Of a DNA stretch of 61,652 nt, positions 44,031-53,239 are shown in pieces. The DNA is taken from NCBI RefSeq assembly GCF_009724245.1, contig NZ_WNNK01000030.1, positions 1 through 61,652 of the forward strand, in the 5' to 3' direction. The number at the start of each line of letters is the position of its first letter. Position 1 is the first letter of the stretch. Made by a program: the position numbers and the translations under genes. The notes beneath the pieces are model-generated. The model did no database searches. It worked only from the letters and a program-made list of their open reading frames with translations, and was not told the origin of the DNA. The DNA is from Pseudomonas spelaei (GTDB lineage Bacteria > Pseudomonadota > Gammaproteobacteria > Pseudomonadales > Pseudomonadaceae).

Positions 44031-45341
44031 ATGATCAATACCCCGAAAGCGCTTTTGCTGATCACAGGCCTGTCAGTGGTCATCGCCGGCCACGCAGCAG
44101 ACACCGTCACCATCGCCACGGTCAACAACAGCGACATGATCCGCATGCAGCGGCTCTCCAAGGTGTTCGAACAGCAGCATCCCGAGGTAAAGCTCAACTG
44201 GGTGGTGCTGGAAGAGAACGTCCTGCGCCAACGCCTGACCACCGACATCGCGACCCAGGGCGGTCAGTTCGATGTGCTGACCATTGGCACTTATGAAACC
44301 CCGCTATGGGCCGCCAAGCACTGGCTGGAGCCGCTGACCCAATTGCCTCCCGAGTACGACGTTGACGATATCTTCCCCTCGGTGCGCCAGGGGCTGTCGC
44401 TCAATAACACGCTCTATGCCTTGCCGTTCTATGGCGAAAGCACGCTCACTTACTACCGCACCGACCTGTTCCAACAGGCGGGCCTGAACATGCCGGAACA
44501 CCCCACCTGGACCCAGCTCGGCGAGTTCGCCGCCAAACTGCACGCCCCGGCAAAAGACCAGTACGGCATGTGCCTGCGGGGCAAGGCCGGGTGGGGCGAG
44601 AACACGGCCTTGCTGAGCACCATGGCCAATGCTTTCGGCGCGCGCTGGTTCGACGAACAATGGACACCGCAGCTCACCAGCCCTGAGTGGGCGGCGGCGG
44701 CGAATTTCTACGTCGATACCCTCAAGAAGTACGGTCCGCCCGGCGTATCGAGCAACGGTTTCAACGAAACCCTGGCGCTGTTCAACAGCGGCAAGTGTGC
44801 GATCTGGGTGGATGCCAGCGTTGCCGGCTCCTTCACCACCGACACCAGCCAAAGCAAGGTGGCCGACCGCGTGGGCTTTGTCGCAGCACCCACCGAAGTC
44901 ACCGACAAGGGTTCGTCCTGGCTGTACGCATGGTCCTTGGCGATACCCGCGACTTCCAAGCATAAGGACGCGGCCAAGGCCTTTATCACCTGGGCCACGT
45001 CCAAGGACTACATCCAGTTGGTGGCGGACAAGGAGGGCATCACCAACGTACCGCCGGGCACCCGCCAGTCCACTTACAACGAGGCGTACTTGAAGGCTGC
45101 ACCGTTTGCCAACGTCACCTTGCAGATGATGCAGCATGCCGACCCGGCGCATCCCTCCGCGCAGCCGGTGCCGTACGTGGGCATCCAGTACGTGACCATT
45201 CCCGAGTTCCAGGCCATTGGCACCTCCGTGGGCAAGTTGTTCTCGGCCGCGCTCACCGGCGGGATGAGCGTCGACCAGGCGCTGGCCCAGGCGCAGTCCA
45301 CCACCGAGCGCGAGATGAAACGCGCCGGATATCCGAAGTAA
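44031..45341 (+). CDS. Periplasmic sugar-alcohol ABC substrate-binding protein (mtlE/smoE-like)
   Basis: The 436-residue protein has a signal peptide (MINTPKALLLITGLSVVIAGHA) and belongs to the extracellular solute-binding family 1 of the polyol (mannitol/sorbitol) transporters: QFDVLTIGTYETPLWAAKHWLEPL, NNTLYALPFYGES and GGMSVDQALAQAQ. GGAGG (44021-44025) is 5 bases before the ATG at 44031. In the usual locus two permease genes and an ATPase gene (mtlF, mtlG, mtlK) follow; here the dehydrogenase gene follows after 27 bases. The partner permease must be elsewhere, if there is one. Confidence 0.88.
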   Translation: MINTPKALLLITGLSVVIAGHAADTVTIATVNNSDMIRMQRLSKVFEQQHPEVKLNWVVLEENVLRQRLTTDIATQGGQFDVLTIGTYETPLWAAKHWLEPLTQLPPEYDVDDIFPSVRQGLSLNNTLYALPFYGESTLTYYRTDLFQQAGLNMPEHPTWTQLGEFAAKLHAPAKDQYGMCLRGKAGWGENTALLSTMANAFGARWFDEQWTPQLTSPEWAAAANFYVDTLKKYGPPGVSSNGFNETLALFNSGKCAIWVDASVAGSFTTDTSQSKVADRVGFVAAPTEVTDKGSSWLYAWSLAIPATSKHKDAAKAFITWATSKDYIQLVADKEGITNVPPGTRQSTYNEAYLKAAPFANVTLQMMQHADPAHPSAQPVPYVGIQYVTIPEFQAIGTSVGKLFSAALTGGMSVDQALAQAQSTTEREMKRAGYPK

Positions 45342-45368
45342 TCACTTTTCAAGACGGATGAATATTCA

Positions 45369-46142
<774 letters not shown>

Positions 46143-46154
46143 GTCAGCGCCCAC

Positions 46155-46847
46155 TCATTCGGAAAAGCTGCGATCAAAGAAATAAACCTCCCCAGGCTTC
46201 AGGTTCTCCACCGTTGCCTGGGGCCTGCCTCCGTCGCCCTGCTTCTTGCGCCCCGTTTCCCGCAAATACCCCGCCTCAGTCAATTTCAGCAAGCGCTGAC
46301 GGATGCTGGTCTTGAGCACTGGCCGTGCCAGCACCAGCGAGAAAATCGTGGTGGCTTCCGGCGCACTGAATTCACGCCCCAAAAACAGCAGCGGCACATT
46401 GCTGTACAGCGACTTGGAAAACAGCCGCTCCAGTACCGCGGCGACGATGACGTTGTGATCGAAGGGCAGCTTGATGCTGCCATCGGCCACGGCCTTGAGG
46501 GAGAACCAGGCCTGATGTGCGCCCAGCGGCCATTCTTGATCAACAATCGCCAGGTAGTAGGTGGATGACGACCAGCAGCGTGGGTCGCGGAAGGCATCGC
46601 CGACGGTGCCCACTTGCTCGCTCCAGGCCAGGGGTAGGCCGACCTTGTCGCTGGCGCGCAAGCGCTCCACCGCATCCTTGAGGCTTAGATCTTGCACGCC
46701 GCCGTTCACCACCACCCCCGGCAGCGCCCAATGCCCGACGAAGGGATCGGCTTCACGCTGGTTCAGCAGCAGCTTCAATTCCCCCGAGGCACGGCAATAA
46801 AACAGCACGCACAGGTCGACGGTGTGAAGGTAGGCACTAAGGGGCAT
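46155..46847 (-). CDS. nrtR: NrtR, Nudix-type repressor of NAD metabolism genes
   Basis: The 230-residue protein has an N-terminal Nudix-like domain (about 1-140), here modified from a catalytic Nudix box and used to sense ADP-ribose, and a C-terminal winged HTH (about 150-225: SAPEATTIFSLVLARPVLKTS). This is the layout of NrtR. It is divergent from pncA-pncB-nadE. ATG 46847 follows AAGGACC by 6 bases and is preferred over the start at 46904, whose N-terminal addition is not conserved-looking. The repressor would act on the palindromes at 46902-46966. Confidence 0.88.
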   Translation of the reverse strand: MPLSAYLHTVDLCVLFYCRASGELKLLLNQREADPFVGHWALPGVVVNGGVQDLSLKDAVERLRASDKVGLPLAWSEQVGTVGDAFRDPRCWSSSTYYLAIVDQEWPLGAHQAWFSLKAVADGSIKLPFDHNVIVAAVLERLFSKSLYSNVPLLFLGREFSAPEATTIFSLVLARPVLKTSIRQRLLKLTEAGYLRETGRKKQGDGGRPQATVENLKPGEVYFFDRSFSE

Positions 46848-46901
46848 GTGAGGTCCTTGTAAACGGGATAGGGCACAGTCTAACGGATCAGGCGGATATG
46901 T

Positions 46902-46966
46902 CATGTACTTGACTCAGCATAGATTAATAAATGTTTCTTGCATTGAAAGTACATGACATGTACTTT
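46902..46966. promoter_or_regulatory. NrtR-type operator(s) in the nrtR-pncA divergent region
   Basis: AAAGTACATG (46946-46955) and CATGTACTTT (46957-46966) are perfect inverted 10-base arms around one A. A second CATGTACTT half-site lies at 46902-46910. They lie between nrtR and pncA, where NrtR operators are expected. Assignment to NrtR is by context, not by a known consensus. Confidence 0.7.
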
Positions 46967-46994
46967 AATTTCCATGCCAGAGGAGAAATCGAAA

Positions 46995-47642
46995 ATGACC
47001 ATCTCGAAAAACACCATCGCCTCATTCGACGTCGACCCACAAAAGAGCTTCACGCCCCTGTGCCCCACTGAGTTGCCGGTGGCGGGCGGTGACCAGATTG
47101 GCGCCGAGCTCAACTACATGGCCAGCCTCGCCAGCCGCCGGGTCGGCAGCAAGGATGCCCACACTCCGCAGGCGCCCTGGGTGGTCAAGCAACACAGCGA
47201 GATGCTGCAACCTACCGGCCTGGCACACGCCGATGTGACGTGGGTCAGCCACTGTGTGCCGGGTACCGAGGGCTTCACCTTGCTCGACGAATTGCCCACG
47301 CCCTATGACTACGACTACTTCATCTGGAAAGGCGTCGAGCCCGACCTGCACCCCTACGGCGCCTGCTACCACGACCTGCACGACAAGCTGTCCACTGGCG
47401 TCATCGAATACCTGAACGCCCAGGGTATCACCCGTGTACTGGTCGGCGGCCTGGCCCTGGACTACTGCGTCAAGACCACTGCGCTGCAACTGCTCAAGGC
47501 CGGCTTTGAAGTGATTCTGCACTTGCCCGCCTGCCGAGGCATCAGCGAGGAGGGTGGAGTGCAGGCCGTCAATGACCTGCTGCAAGCCGGCGCTGCCATC
47601 AGCAGCACCCGGGAAGAACTGGCCGCATTGGCCACGCGTTAA
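46995..47642 (+). CDS. pncA: Nicotinamidase PncA (isochorismatase fold)
   Basis: The 215-residue protein has the isochorismatase-family catalytic set: Asp in FDVDPQKSF, Lys-Asp-His metal region in SKDAHTP, and the nucleophile Cys in LALDYCVKTTAL. Nicotinamidase converts nicotinamide to nicotinate for the Preiss-Handler route to NAD. AGGAG (46981-46985) is 9 bases before the ATG at 46995. It is the first gene of the operon pncA-pncB-nadE, under the palindrome described above. Confidence 0.92.
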   Translation: MTISKNTIASFDVDPQKSFTPLCPTELPVAGGDQIGAELNYMASLASRRVGSKDAHTPQAPWVVKQHSEMLQPTGLAHADVTWVSHCVPGTEGFTLLDELPTPYDYDYFIWKGVEPDLHPYGACYHDLHDKLSTGVIEYLNAQGITRVLVGGLALDYCVKTTALQLLKAGFEVILHLPACRGISEEGGVQAVNDLLQAGAAISSTREELAALATR

Positions 47643-47652
47643 GGAGAAGCCC

Positions 47653-48882
47653 ATGGAAAGTGCATTCGACTATGAAAACGGGGTGATTCAGGGCCTGCTG
47701 GACACCGACTACTACACCTTCACCATGATGCAGGCTGTACTGCATCAGCACCCCAATGTGGATGTGGAATACCAGTTCATCGTGCGTTCCAGGGAGAAAC
47801 TCGGGCACCTGATTCCCGAACTGCGCATCGAGCTTGAGAAGCTCGCCGGCCTGCACATGCGCGAAGGTGAGTTGCGCTTTCTGTTCAACAAGCGTTTTCG
47901 CGAATACCTGACCCCGGATTTCGAGCAATTCCTTGGCCTGTTCCGTTTCAACCTGCGTTATATCCACGTCAGTGAGGTCGACGGCCAACTGAGCATCCGC
48001 GTGATCGGTCCGATGCTGCACTGCATCATGTTCGAACAGCCGGTATTGGCCCTGGTCAGCGAGTTGCGCAACCGCGACAAGTACCCGGACGTGACCCTGG
48101 AAGACGTGACTCGCAAGCTCTATCAGAAGTTTGACTGGCTGGAGAAAAACCTCAGTCAGGAGGAGTTGGCCGATCTGCGGGTCTCGGATTTCTCCACTCG
48201 GCGCCGGCTGTCGTTCAAGGCCCAGCGCGAAGTGGTCAACATCATGGCCCGCGACTTCCCCGGTACGTTTATCGGCACCAGCAACGCCCACCTGGCCTAC
48301 GAATTCGACCTGCCGCTGATTGGCACCATGGCCCACCAATGGCTGATGGTGCACCAGCAACTGGGGCGGTTGCGCGAGAGCCAGAATGCGGCGCTGGAAA
48401 ACTGGGTGCGCGAATACCGTGGGCGCCTGGGGATTGCCTTGACCGATTGCATCAGCACTGACTTCTTCCTCAAGGATTTCGACCTGTACTTCGCCAAGCT
48501 GTATGACGGCCTGCGCCAGGATTCCGGTGACCCCATCGTCTGGGCCGACAAGGTCCTGGCCCGCTACAAGGCACTGGGCATCGACCCGATGACCAAGGAC
48601 CTGATGTTCTCCGACGGCCTGAACTTCGAGAAATGCTTGCCAATCCTGCGGCACGTGCGTGGCAAGGCCAAGTTCGGGTTCGGCATGGGCACCAGCCTGG
48701 CGTGTGATGTCGAGGGTGTGGAGCCGTTGAGCATCGTCATGAAGCTGGTGCGGGTGCATGGCGAACCGGTGGTGAAATTCTCCGATGACCCGATCAAGAA
48801 CGTCTGTGAAGACGCCTCGTTTTTGCAGTACGCGGCGCAGGTGTTCAATGTCGGCAACGTCAATCCGAAACTGGGGGTGTGA
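47653..48882 (+). CDS. pncB: Nicotinate phosphoribosyltransferase PncB
   Basis: The 409-residue protein matches PncB along its length: LLDTDYYTFTMMQAVL near the N-terminus, FSTRRRLSFKAQ, and FGMGTSLACD late in the protein. It joins nicotinate to phosphoribosyl pyrophosphate to give nicotinate mononucleotide, with ATP. AAGGAG lies before the ATG. It follows pncA by 10 bases and precedes nadE by one base. Confidence 0.95.
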   Translation: MESAFDYENGVIQGLLDTDYYTFTMMQAVLHQHPNVDVEYQFIVRSREKLGHLIPELRIELEKLAGLHMREGELRFLFNKRFREYLTPDFEQFLGLFRFNLRYIHVSEVDGQLSIRVIGPMLHCIMFEQPVLALVSELRNRDKYPDVTLEDVTRKLYQKFDWLEKNLSQEELADLRVSDFSTRRRLSFKAQREVVNIMARDFPGTFIGTSNAHLAYEFDLPLIGTMAHQWLMVHQQLGRLRESQNAALENWVREYRGRLGIALTDCISTDFFLKDFDLYFAKLYDGLRQDSGDPIVWADKVLARYKALGIDPMTKDLMFSDGLNFEKCLPILRHVRGKAKFGFGMGTSLACDVEGVEPLSIVMKLVRVHGEPVVKFSDDPIKNVCEDASFLQYAAQVFNVGNVNPKLGV

Positions 48883-48883
48883 C

Positions 48884-49699
48884 ATGGGAACTCAGGCACG
48901 TATTGCCCGGGAACTGAATATCAACCGGATGTTGGTCAACGGGGGCGAGGCCCAAGAGCTGCAACGGCGCATCGACTTCATCAAGCACACCTTGCGCCAG
49001 TCAGGCTGCCAGGCCCTGGTGCTGGGGATCAGCGGCGGTGTTGATTCACTGACAGCCGGGCGCTTGTGCCAACGGGCGGTGGAGCAGTTGCGCAACGAAG
49101 ACTACGACGCCTGTTTTATCGCCATGCGCCTGCCTTACAAGACCCAGGCCGATGAGCGCGATGCCCAGGCGTCACTGGACTTTATCGCGCCGGACGTGAT
49201 TGAAACCCTGAACATCGCGGCCTGTGTCGATGGGCTGATGGGCAACCTGGCTGCCGCCAATGCCAGCGCCGAACATATCGACTTTATCAAGGGCAACGTC
49301 AAGGCCCGGGCGCGGATGATGGCGCAGTATGCGGTGGCCAATTTGCACAATGGGCTGGTGGTTGGGACTGATCATGGTGCTGAGGCGTTGATGGGTTTTT
49401 TTACCAAGTTTGGTGATGGTGCTTGTGATCTGGCGCCGTTGTCGGGGCTGACTAAAACTCAGGTTCGGTTGCTGGCGGCGGCGCTCGGAGGGCCTGAGCA
49501 TCTGGTGGCCAAGCCACCGACGGCTGATCTTGAAGAACTGGCGCCAGGCAAGCTGGATGAGCTGGCGTATGGGTGCAGTTATGACGAGATTGATGCATAC
49601 CTGATGGGTGAGGCGGTGAGTGAGCGGGTGAGGGGGATTGTTGAAAGTGCCTACCTGAAGACGGCCCACAAGCGAGCGTTGCCCTTCACTCCGACTTGA
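48884..49699 (+). CDS. nadE: Ammonia-dependent NAD+ synthetase NadE
   Basis: The 271-residue protein has the P-loop motif SGGVDS, VGTDHGAEALMGFFTKFGD, and the late AYLKTAHKRALP segment, as in ammonia-dependent NadE (E. coli form about 275 residues). It amidates deamido-NAD with NH3 and ATP to NAD. The ATG at 48884 sits one base after the pncB stop. It is the last gene of the NAD salvage operon. Confidence 0.95.
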   Translation: MGTQARIARELNINRMLVNGGEAQELQRRIDFIKHTLRQSGCQALVLGISGGVDSLTAGRLCQRAVEQLRNEDYDACFIAMRLPYKTQADERDAQASLDFIAPDVIETLNIAACVDGLMGNLAAANASAEHIDFIKGNVKARARMMAQYAVANLHNGLVVGTDHGAEALMGFFTKFGDGACDLAPLSGLTKTQVRLLAAALGGPEHLVAKPPTADLEELAPGKLDELAYGCSYDEIDAYLMGEAVSERVRGIVESAYLKTAHKRALPFTPT

Positions 49700-49725
49700 A
49701 GTGATACAGACCTGGCAATGAGGTC

Positions 49726-49820
49726 AAATGTGGGAGCGGGCTTGCCTGCGATAGCGGTTTTCCAGTCAAGGTTTCTGGTGGCTGATACACCGCCATCGCA
49801 GGCAAGCCAGCTCCCACATT
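49726..49820. repeat. REPIN-type long inverted repeat
   Basis: TGTGGGAGCGGGCTTGCCTGCGAT at the left pairs with ATCGCAGGCAAGCCAGCTCCCACA at the right (written here in two strands of a stem, each split by one mismatch) around a variable 40-base centre. It shares the GGGCTTGC core with the short REPs and lies between the convergent nadE and LysR genes. Confidence 0.85.
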
Positions 49821-49834
49821 GGATTGATATTGGT

Positions 49835-50728
49835 TTATAGACCGTGTCCAGGACCCGTCAACACCTGCCTGAACGTCTCCACCAACGGCCTTAAATTGAT
49901 CCGATGCCACGCTGCCCACAACGGCGTGGTGTAGGTCAACCAAGGCAGTTCCCGCAAAACCACCCCCGGCGGTGCGTTCCGACTCAACCCCTTCTGCACC
50001 ATCGCCACTCCCAACCCCGACGCTACCAACCCCAACGCGGTAAACGGCTCACTCGCCTCCATCGGCATCTGCGGTGTGAAGCCGGCGCGGATGCAGGCGG
50101 CGACGAAATCGTCAGCGGTCCCGGGTTTACGCTGTACGCCAATCCATTGCTGGTCGGCCAGGTGTTCCGGCAGCAGTTCGGCCTGGCTGGCCAAAGGGTG
50201 ATGTTCCGGCAAGGCCAGCAGCATCGGGTCATCGAGCACCTGGAAGGACAGCAAGTCCGGATCGTCGGCCGCTGGCGGCTCACCGACCAGGGCGATATCC
50301 AGGCTGCGTTGACGCAGGCCTTCCAGTTGCTCGCCGGAGGGCAGGTTGTACAACGCGATATGTACGTTAGGCCGTGCTTCACGCAGTACTTTCAAGGCAT
50401 TGGGCAGTACGCCTGCATGCATGGCGTTTTCGATGTAGCCAATGCACAAGCCACCTTCTTCACCCCGACCCAACCGACGACCCAGAGATTCCAGCCGGTT
50501 GGCGTGGGTCAGCAGCGCCTTGGTCTCGGCGAGAAAAGTCTGGCCATCCCGTGTCAGGCGAATGCGTTGCTGGCTACGCTCGAACAGGGTCAGGCCCAGG
50601 CGCTCTTCCAGCTGGGCAATCTGCCGGCTCAACGGCGACTGAGAGATGTGCAACCGTTCGGCGGCGCGGCCCACGTGTTCTTCTTCAGCGACTACAACGA
50701 AGTAGCGCAATTGGCGGAAATCGATCAT
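49835..50728 (-). CDS. LysR-family transcriptional regulator
   Basis: The 297-residue protein has an N-terminal winged HTH (MIDFRQLRYFVVVAEEEHVGRAAERLHISQSPLSRQIAQLE, given in parts by family) and a LysR effector domain. The ATG at 50728 is chosen because the N-terminus then matches the family; the frame runs further, to 50788. It is divergent from the aldo/keto reductase gene, with a 115-base gap. It probably controls the three-gene oxidoreductase cluster opposite. Confidence 0.9.
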   Translation of the reverse strand: MIDFRQLRYFVVVAEEEHVGRAAERLHISQSPLSRQIAQLEERLGLTLFERSQQRIRLTRDGQTFLAETKALLTHANRLESLGRRLGRGEEGGLCIGYIENAMHAGVLPNALKVLREARPNVHIALYNLPSGEQLEGLRQRSLDIALVGEPPAADDPDLLSFQVLDDPMLLALPEHHPLASQAELLPEHLADQQWIGVQRKPGTADDFVAACIRAGFTPQMPMEASEPFTALGLVASGLGVAMVQKGLSRNAPPGVVLRELPWLTYTTPLWAAWHRINLRPLVETFRQVLTGPGHGL

Positions 50729-50843
50729 GTAAGACCTAAAGGGACTCAAGTTGGTCGCAGTATGTCTTGGACGGTCCGATCTTCGCAATCTAGGATCTGC
50801 TCAACGGTCACACAACGACCTTGAACCTTTTGAGGATCCAACC

Positions 50844-51848
50844 ATGAGTTTGAAAGACAAACTGCCTGGCGTGCTGGGTTTTGGTACCGCCCCGTTGGGC
50901 AACATGTTCCGCGCCATTCCCGAGGAAGAGGCCCAGGCCACCGTCGAGGCTGCCTGGAACCAGGGCGTGCGTTATTTCGACACCGCACCGTTCTACGGTT
51001 CCGGCCTGTCGGAACTGCGCTTGGGCCACGCCCTGTCGAAGTACAACCGTGATGACTACGTGCTCAGCACCAAGGTCGGTCGGCTGATTCTCGACGAAGT
51101 GGAAGACAGCGCCCGGGACCTGGGTGAGAAAAGCGGCGTGTTCGAACACGGCCGCCCCAACAAAATGCTCAATGACTACAGTGCCGATGCGACCTTGCGC
51201 TCCATCGAAGACAGCCTAAAGCGCCTGCAAACCGACCGTCTGGACATCGTCTGGGTCCACGACATCGCCCAGGACTTCTACGGCGACCAATGGCTGGAGT
51301 ACTTCAACCAGGCCCGTACCGGCGCATTCAAAGTGCTGACCCGGCTGCGTGAAGAAGGTGTCATCAAGGCCTGGGGCCTTGGGGTCAACCGTGTTGAGCC
51401 CTGCGAACTGACCCTGGACTTGACCGAAGCCCGGCCCGACGGCTTCCTGCTGGCGGGTCGCTACACGTTGCTGGACCATGAACGCGCCCTGCAACGCCTG
51501 ATGGATGCAGCACTGGCCCAGAACGTCGAGATCGTGGTCGGTGGCCCCTACAGCTCAGGGATCCTGGCCGGTGGTGCGCACTTCGAATACCAGAAAGCCA
51601 GCCCGGCGATCATCAGCAAAGTCGAGCAGATCAAGGCTATCGCCCAGGCTCACGGCGTGGATGTGAAAGCGGCCGCGCTGCAATTCTCCCTGGCCCATCC
51701 GGCCGTGGCCGCAGTGATTCCGGGTGCCAGTCGTCCGGGACGTATTGCCGAAGACGTCGTGGCGTTGTCAGTCAAGATTCCAGCCGCCTTTTGGCAGGCC
51801 CTGCGTGACGCCCGATTGATTTCGGCGCGTGCGCCATTGCCCCTCTAA
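50844..51848 (+). CDS. Aldo/keto reductase
   Basis: The 334-residue protein has the aldo/keto reductase TIM-barrel residues: Asp and Tyr in FDTAPFYGSG, Lys in STKVG, and His in VWVHDIA. It resembles the D-threo-aldose/L-fucose dehydrogenase and pyridoxal 4-dehydrogenase branch. AGGAT (50833-50837) precedes the ATG. It is the first of three closely spaced genes (AKR, SDR, SRPBCC) opposite a LysR gene. NAD(P)-dependent oxidation of a sugar lactol or aldehyde is likely; the substrate is unknown. Confidence 0.9.
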   Translation: MSLKDKLPGVLGFGTAPLGNMFRAIPEEEAQATVEAAWNQGVRYFDTAPFYGSGLSELRLGHALSKYNRDDYVLSTKVGRLILDEVEDSARDLGEKSGVFEHGRPNKMLNDYSADATLRSIEDSLKRLQTDRLDIVWVHDIAQDFYGDQWLEYFNQARTGAFKVLTRLREEGVIKAWGLGVNRVEPCELTLDLTEARPDGFLLAGRYTLLDHERALQRLMDAALAQNVEIVVGGPYSSGILAGGAHFEYQKASPAIISKVEQIKAIAQAHGVDVKAAALQFSLAHPAVAAVIPGASRPGRIAEDVVALSVKIPAAFWQALRDARLISARAPLPL

Positions 51849-51864
51849 TCACAGGCGTTCAATC

Positions 51865-52662
51865 ATGAAAATCGATGTAAGCGGCAAGTTGGCAATTGTC
51901 AGTGGCAGTACCGCCGGAATCGGCCTGGGCATCAGCCAGGCCCTGGCTGAATCCGGTGCCACGGTGGTGGTGATCGGGCGTGAATCGAGCAAGGTCGATG
52001 CGGCCCTGGCGAGTATTCGCCAGGCGGTCCCCGGTGCCCAACTGCGTGGATTGGTCGCTGACCTGGGTACTGCCGAAGGTGCAGCAACGCTGTTCGCCGC
52101 CGAACCGCGGGCGGACATCCTGGTGAACAACCTGGGAATCTTCAACGACGTGGATTTCTTCGACGCCCCGGACAGCGAGTGGACGCGCTTCTATGAAGTC
52201 AACGTGATCTCCGGCGTGCGCCTGGCGCGGCATTATGTGCCGGGCATGGTCAAGCAGGGCTGGGGCCGGGTGATTTTCCTGTCTTCGGAGTCCGGTGTGG
52301 CGACGCCGGCGGACATGATCAACTACGGCGTCACCAAAAGCGCCAACCTGGCGGTGTCTCACGGTTTGGCCAAGCGTCTGGCGGGCACGGGTGTGACGGT
52401 GAATGCGATCCTGCCGGGGCCGACCTTTACCGACGGCCTGGAAGAGATGCTCAAGGACGCCACGGCGAAATCCGGGCGCAGTGCGCGGGAGGAGGCTGAT
52501 GTGTTTGTGCGTGAGGCCCGGCCGACCTCGATCATTCAACGTGCGGCGAATGTGGATGAAGTGGCGAATCTGGTGGCGTACATTGCTTCACCGCTGTCTT
52601 CGGCCACCACCGGCGCAGCTTTGCGGGTTGACGGCGGCGTCGTCGACAGCCTGGCGATTTAA
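51865..52662 (+). CDS. SDR-family oxidoreductase
   Basis: The 265-residue short-chain dehydrogenase has SGSTAGIGLGI (NAD-binding), NNLGI, the catalytic Ser in FLSSESG and Tyr/Lys in NYGVTKS. The length and the C-terminal RVDGGVVDSLA are typical. It lies 16 bases after the aldo/keto reductase stop. It probably acts on the same pathway as that enzyme; the substrate cannot be told from sequence. Confidence 0.9.
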   Translation: MKIDVSGKLAIVSGSTAGIGLGISQALAESGATVVVIGRESSKVDAALASIRQAVPGAQLRGLVADLGTAEGAATLFAAEPRADILVNNLGIFNDVDFFDAPDSEWTRFYEVNVISGVRLARHYVPGMVKQGWGRVIFLSSESGVATPADMINYGVTKSANLAVSHGLAKRLAGTGVTVNAILPGPTFTDGLEEMLKDATAKSGRSAREEADVFVREARPTSIIQRAANVDEVANLVAYIASPLSSATTGAALRVDGGVVDSLAI

Positions 52663-52683
52663 CTATTTTTTTGGAGTCTTATC

Positions 52684-53100
52684 GTGGCAAAAGCATCTGC
52701 GGTTATTGAAATTTCGGCGTCGGCCGAACAGGTCTGGCAATTGGTCGGTGGCTTTAATTCGCTGCCGGATTGGCTGCCCTTTATCGCCAAGAGCGAGCCC
52801 AGCGACGGCGGTCGTGTGCGTCACCTGCAAACCGCTGACGGTGGCGTGGTGGTTGAGCGTCTGCAGACCTTTGATGAAGCGGCGCGTACCTACAGCTACT
52901 CCATCAGTGAGTCGCCGTTTCCGGTGAGCGAGTACCTGGCGACCCTGAAGGTTGAGGCGTTGACCGACAGCACGGCGAAAGTAACGTGGTCCGGAGTGTT
53001 CACGCCGGTGGCCGGTGTGACGGACGTGGCGGTGGAGGAATTGTTCACGGGTGTGTACAGCGGTGGGCTTGAGGCGTTGCGCGGCAACTTCCGGGCTTAA
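52684..53100 (+). CDS. SRPBCC-fold protein (polyketide cyclase/START-like)
   Basis: The 138-residue protein begins (GTG start) with VAKASAVIEISASAEQVWQLVGGFNSLPDWLPF, split here by its two typical SRPBCC blocks, and has no signal peptide. Such small START-like proteins bind hydrophobic ligands or act as cyclases/dehydratases. It follows the SDR by 21 bases. It may bind or process the product of the two oxidoreductases. Confidence 0.8.
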   Translation: MAKASAVIEISASAEQVWQLVGGFNSLPDWLPFIAKSEPSDGGRVRHLQTADGGVVVERLQTFDEAARTYSYSISESPFPVSEYLATLKVEALTDSTAKVTWSGVFTPVAGVTDVAVEELFTGVYSGGLEALRGNFRA

Positions 53101-53116
53101 GCACACCGATACCTAA

Positions 53117-53223
53117 TGTGGGAGCTCTCGAGCCCCAGCGAGGCAGCGATGGGATCGGTGCGGTCTGACAGCCACACCGCGTTGACCCCATCGCTGCCTC
53201 GCTGGGGCTCGAGAGCACCCACA
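53117..53223. repeat. REPIN-type long inverted repeat
   Basis: Its two arms of over 30 bases are nearly perfect: GCTCTCGAGCCCCAGCGAGG (continuing CAGCGATGGG) on the left and its complement on the right, with outer GTGGGAG and CCCAC. It lies between the convergent SRPBCC and sensor kinase genes. It has the same inner core (GCGAGGC-GCGAT) as the 32500 copy. Confidence 0.85.
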
Positions 53224-53239
53224 AGGGTTTGGGCTGTAT

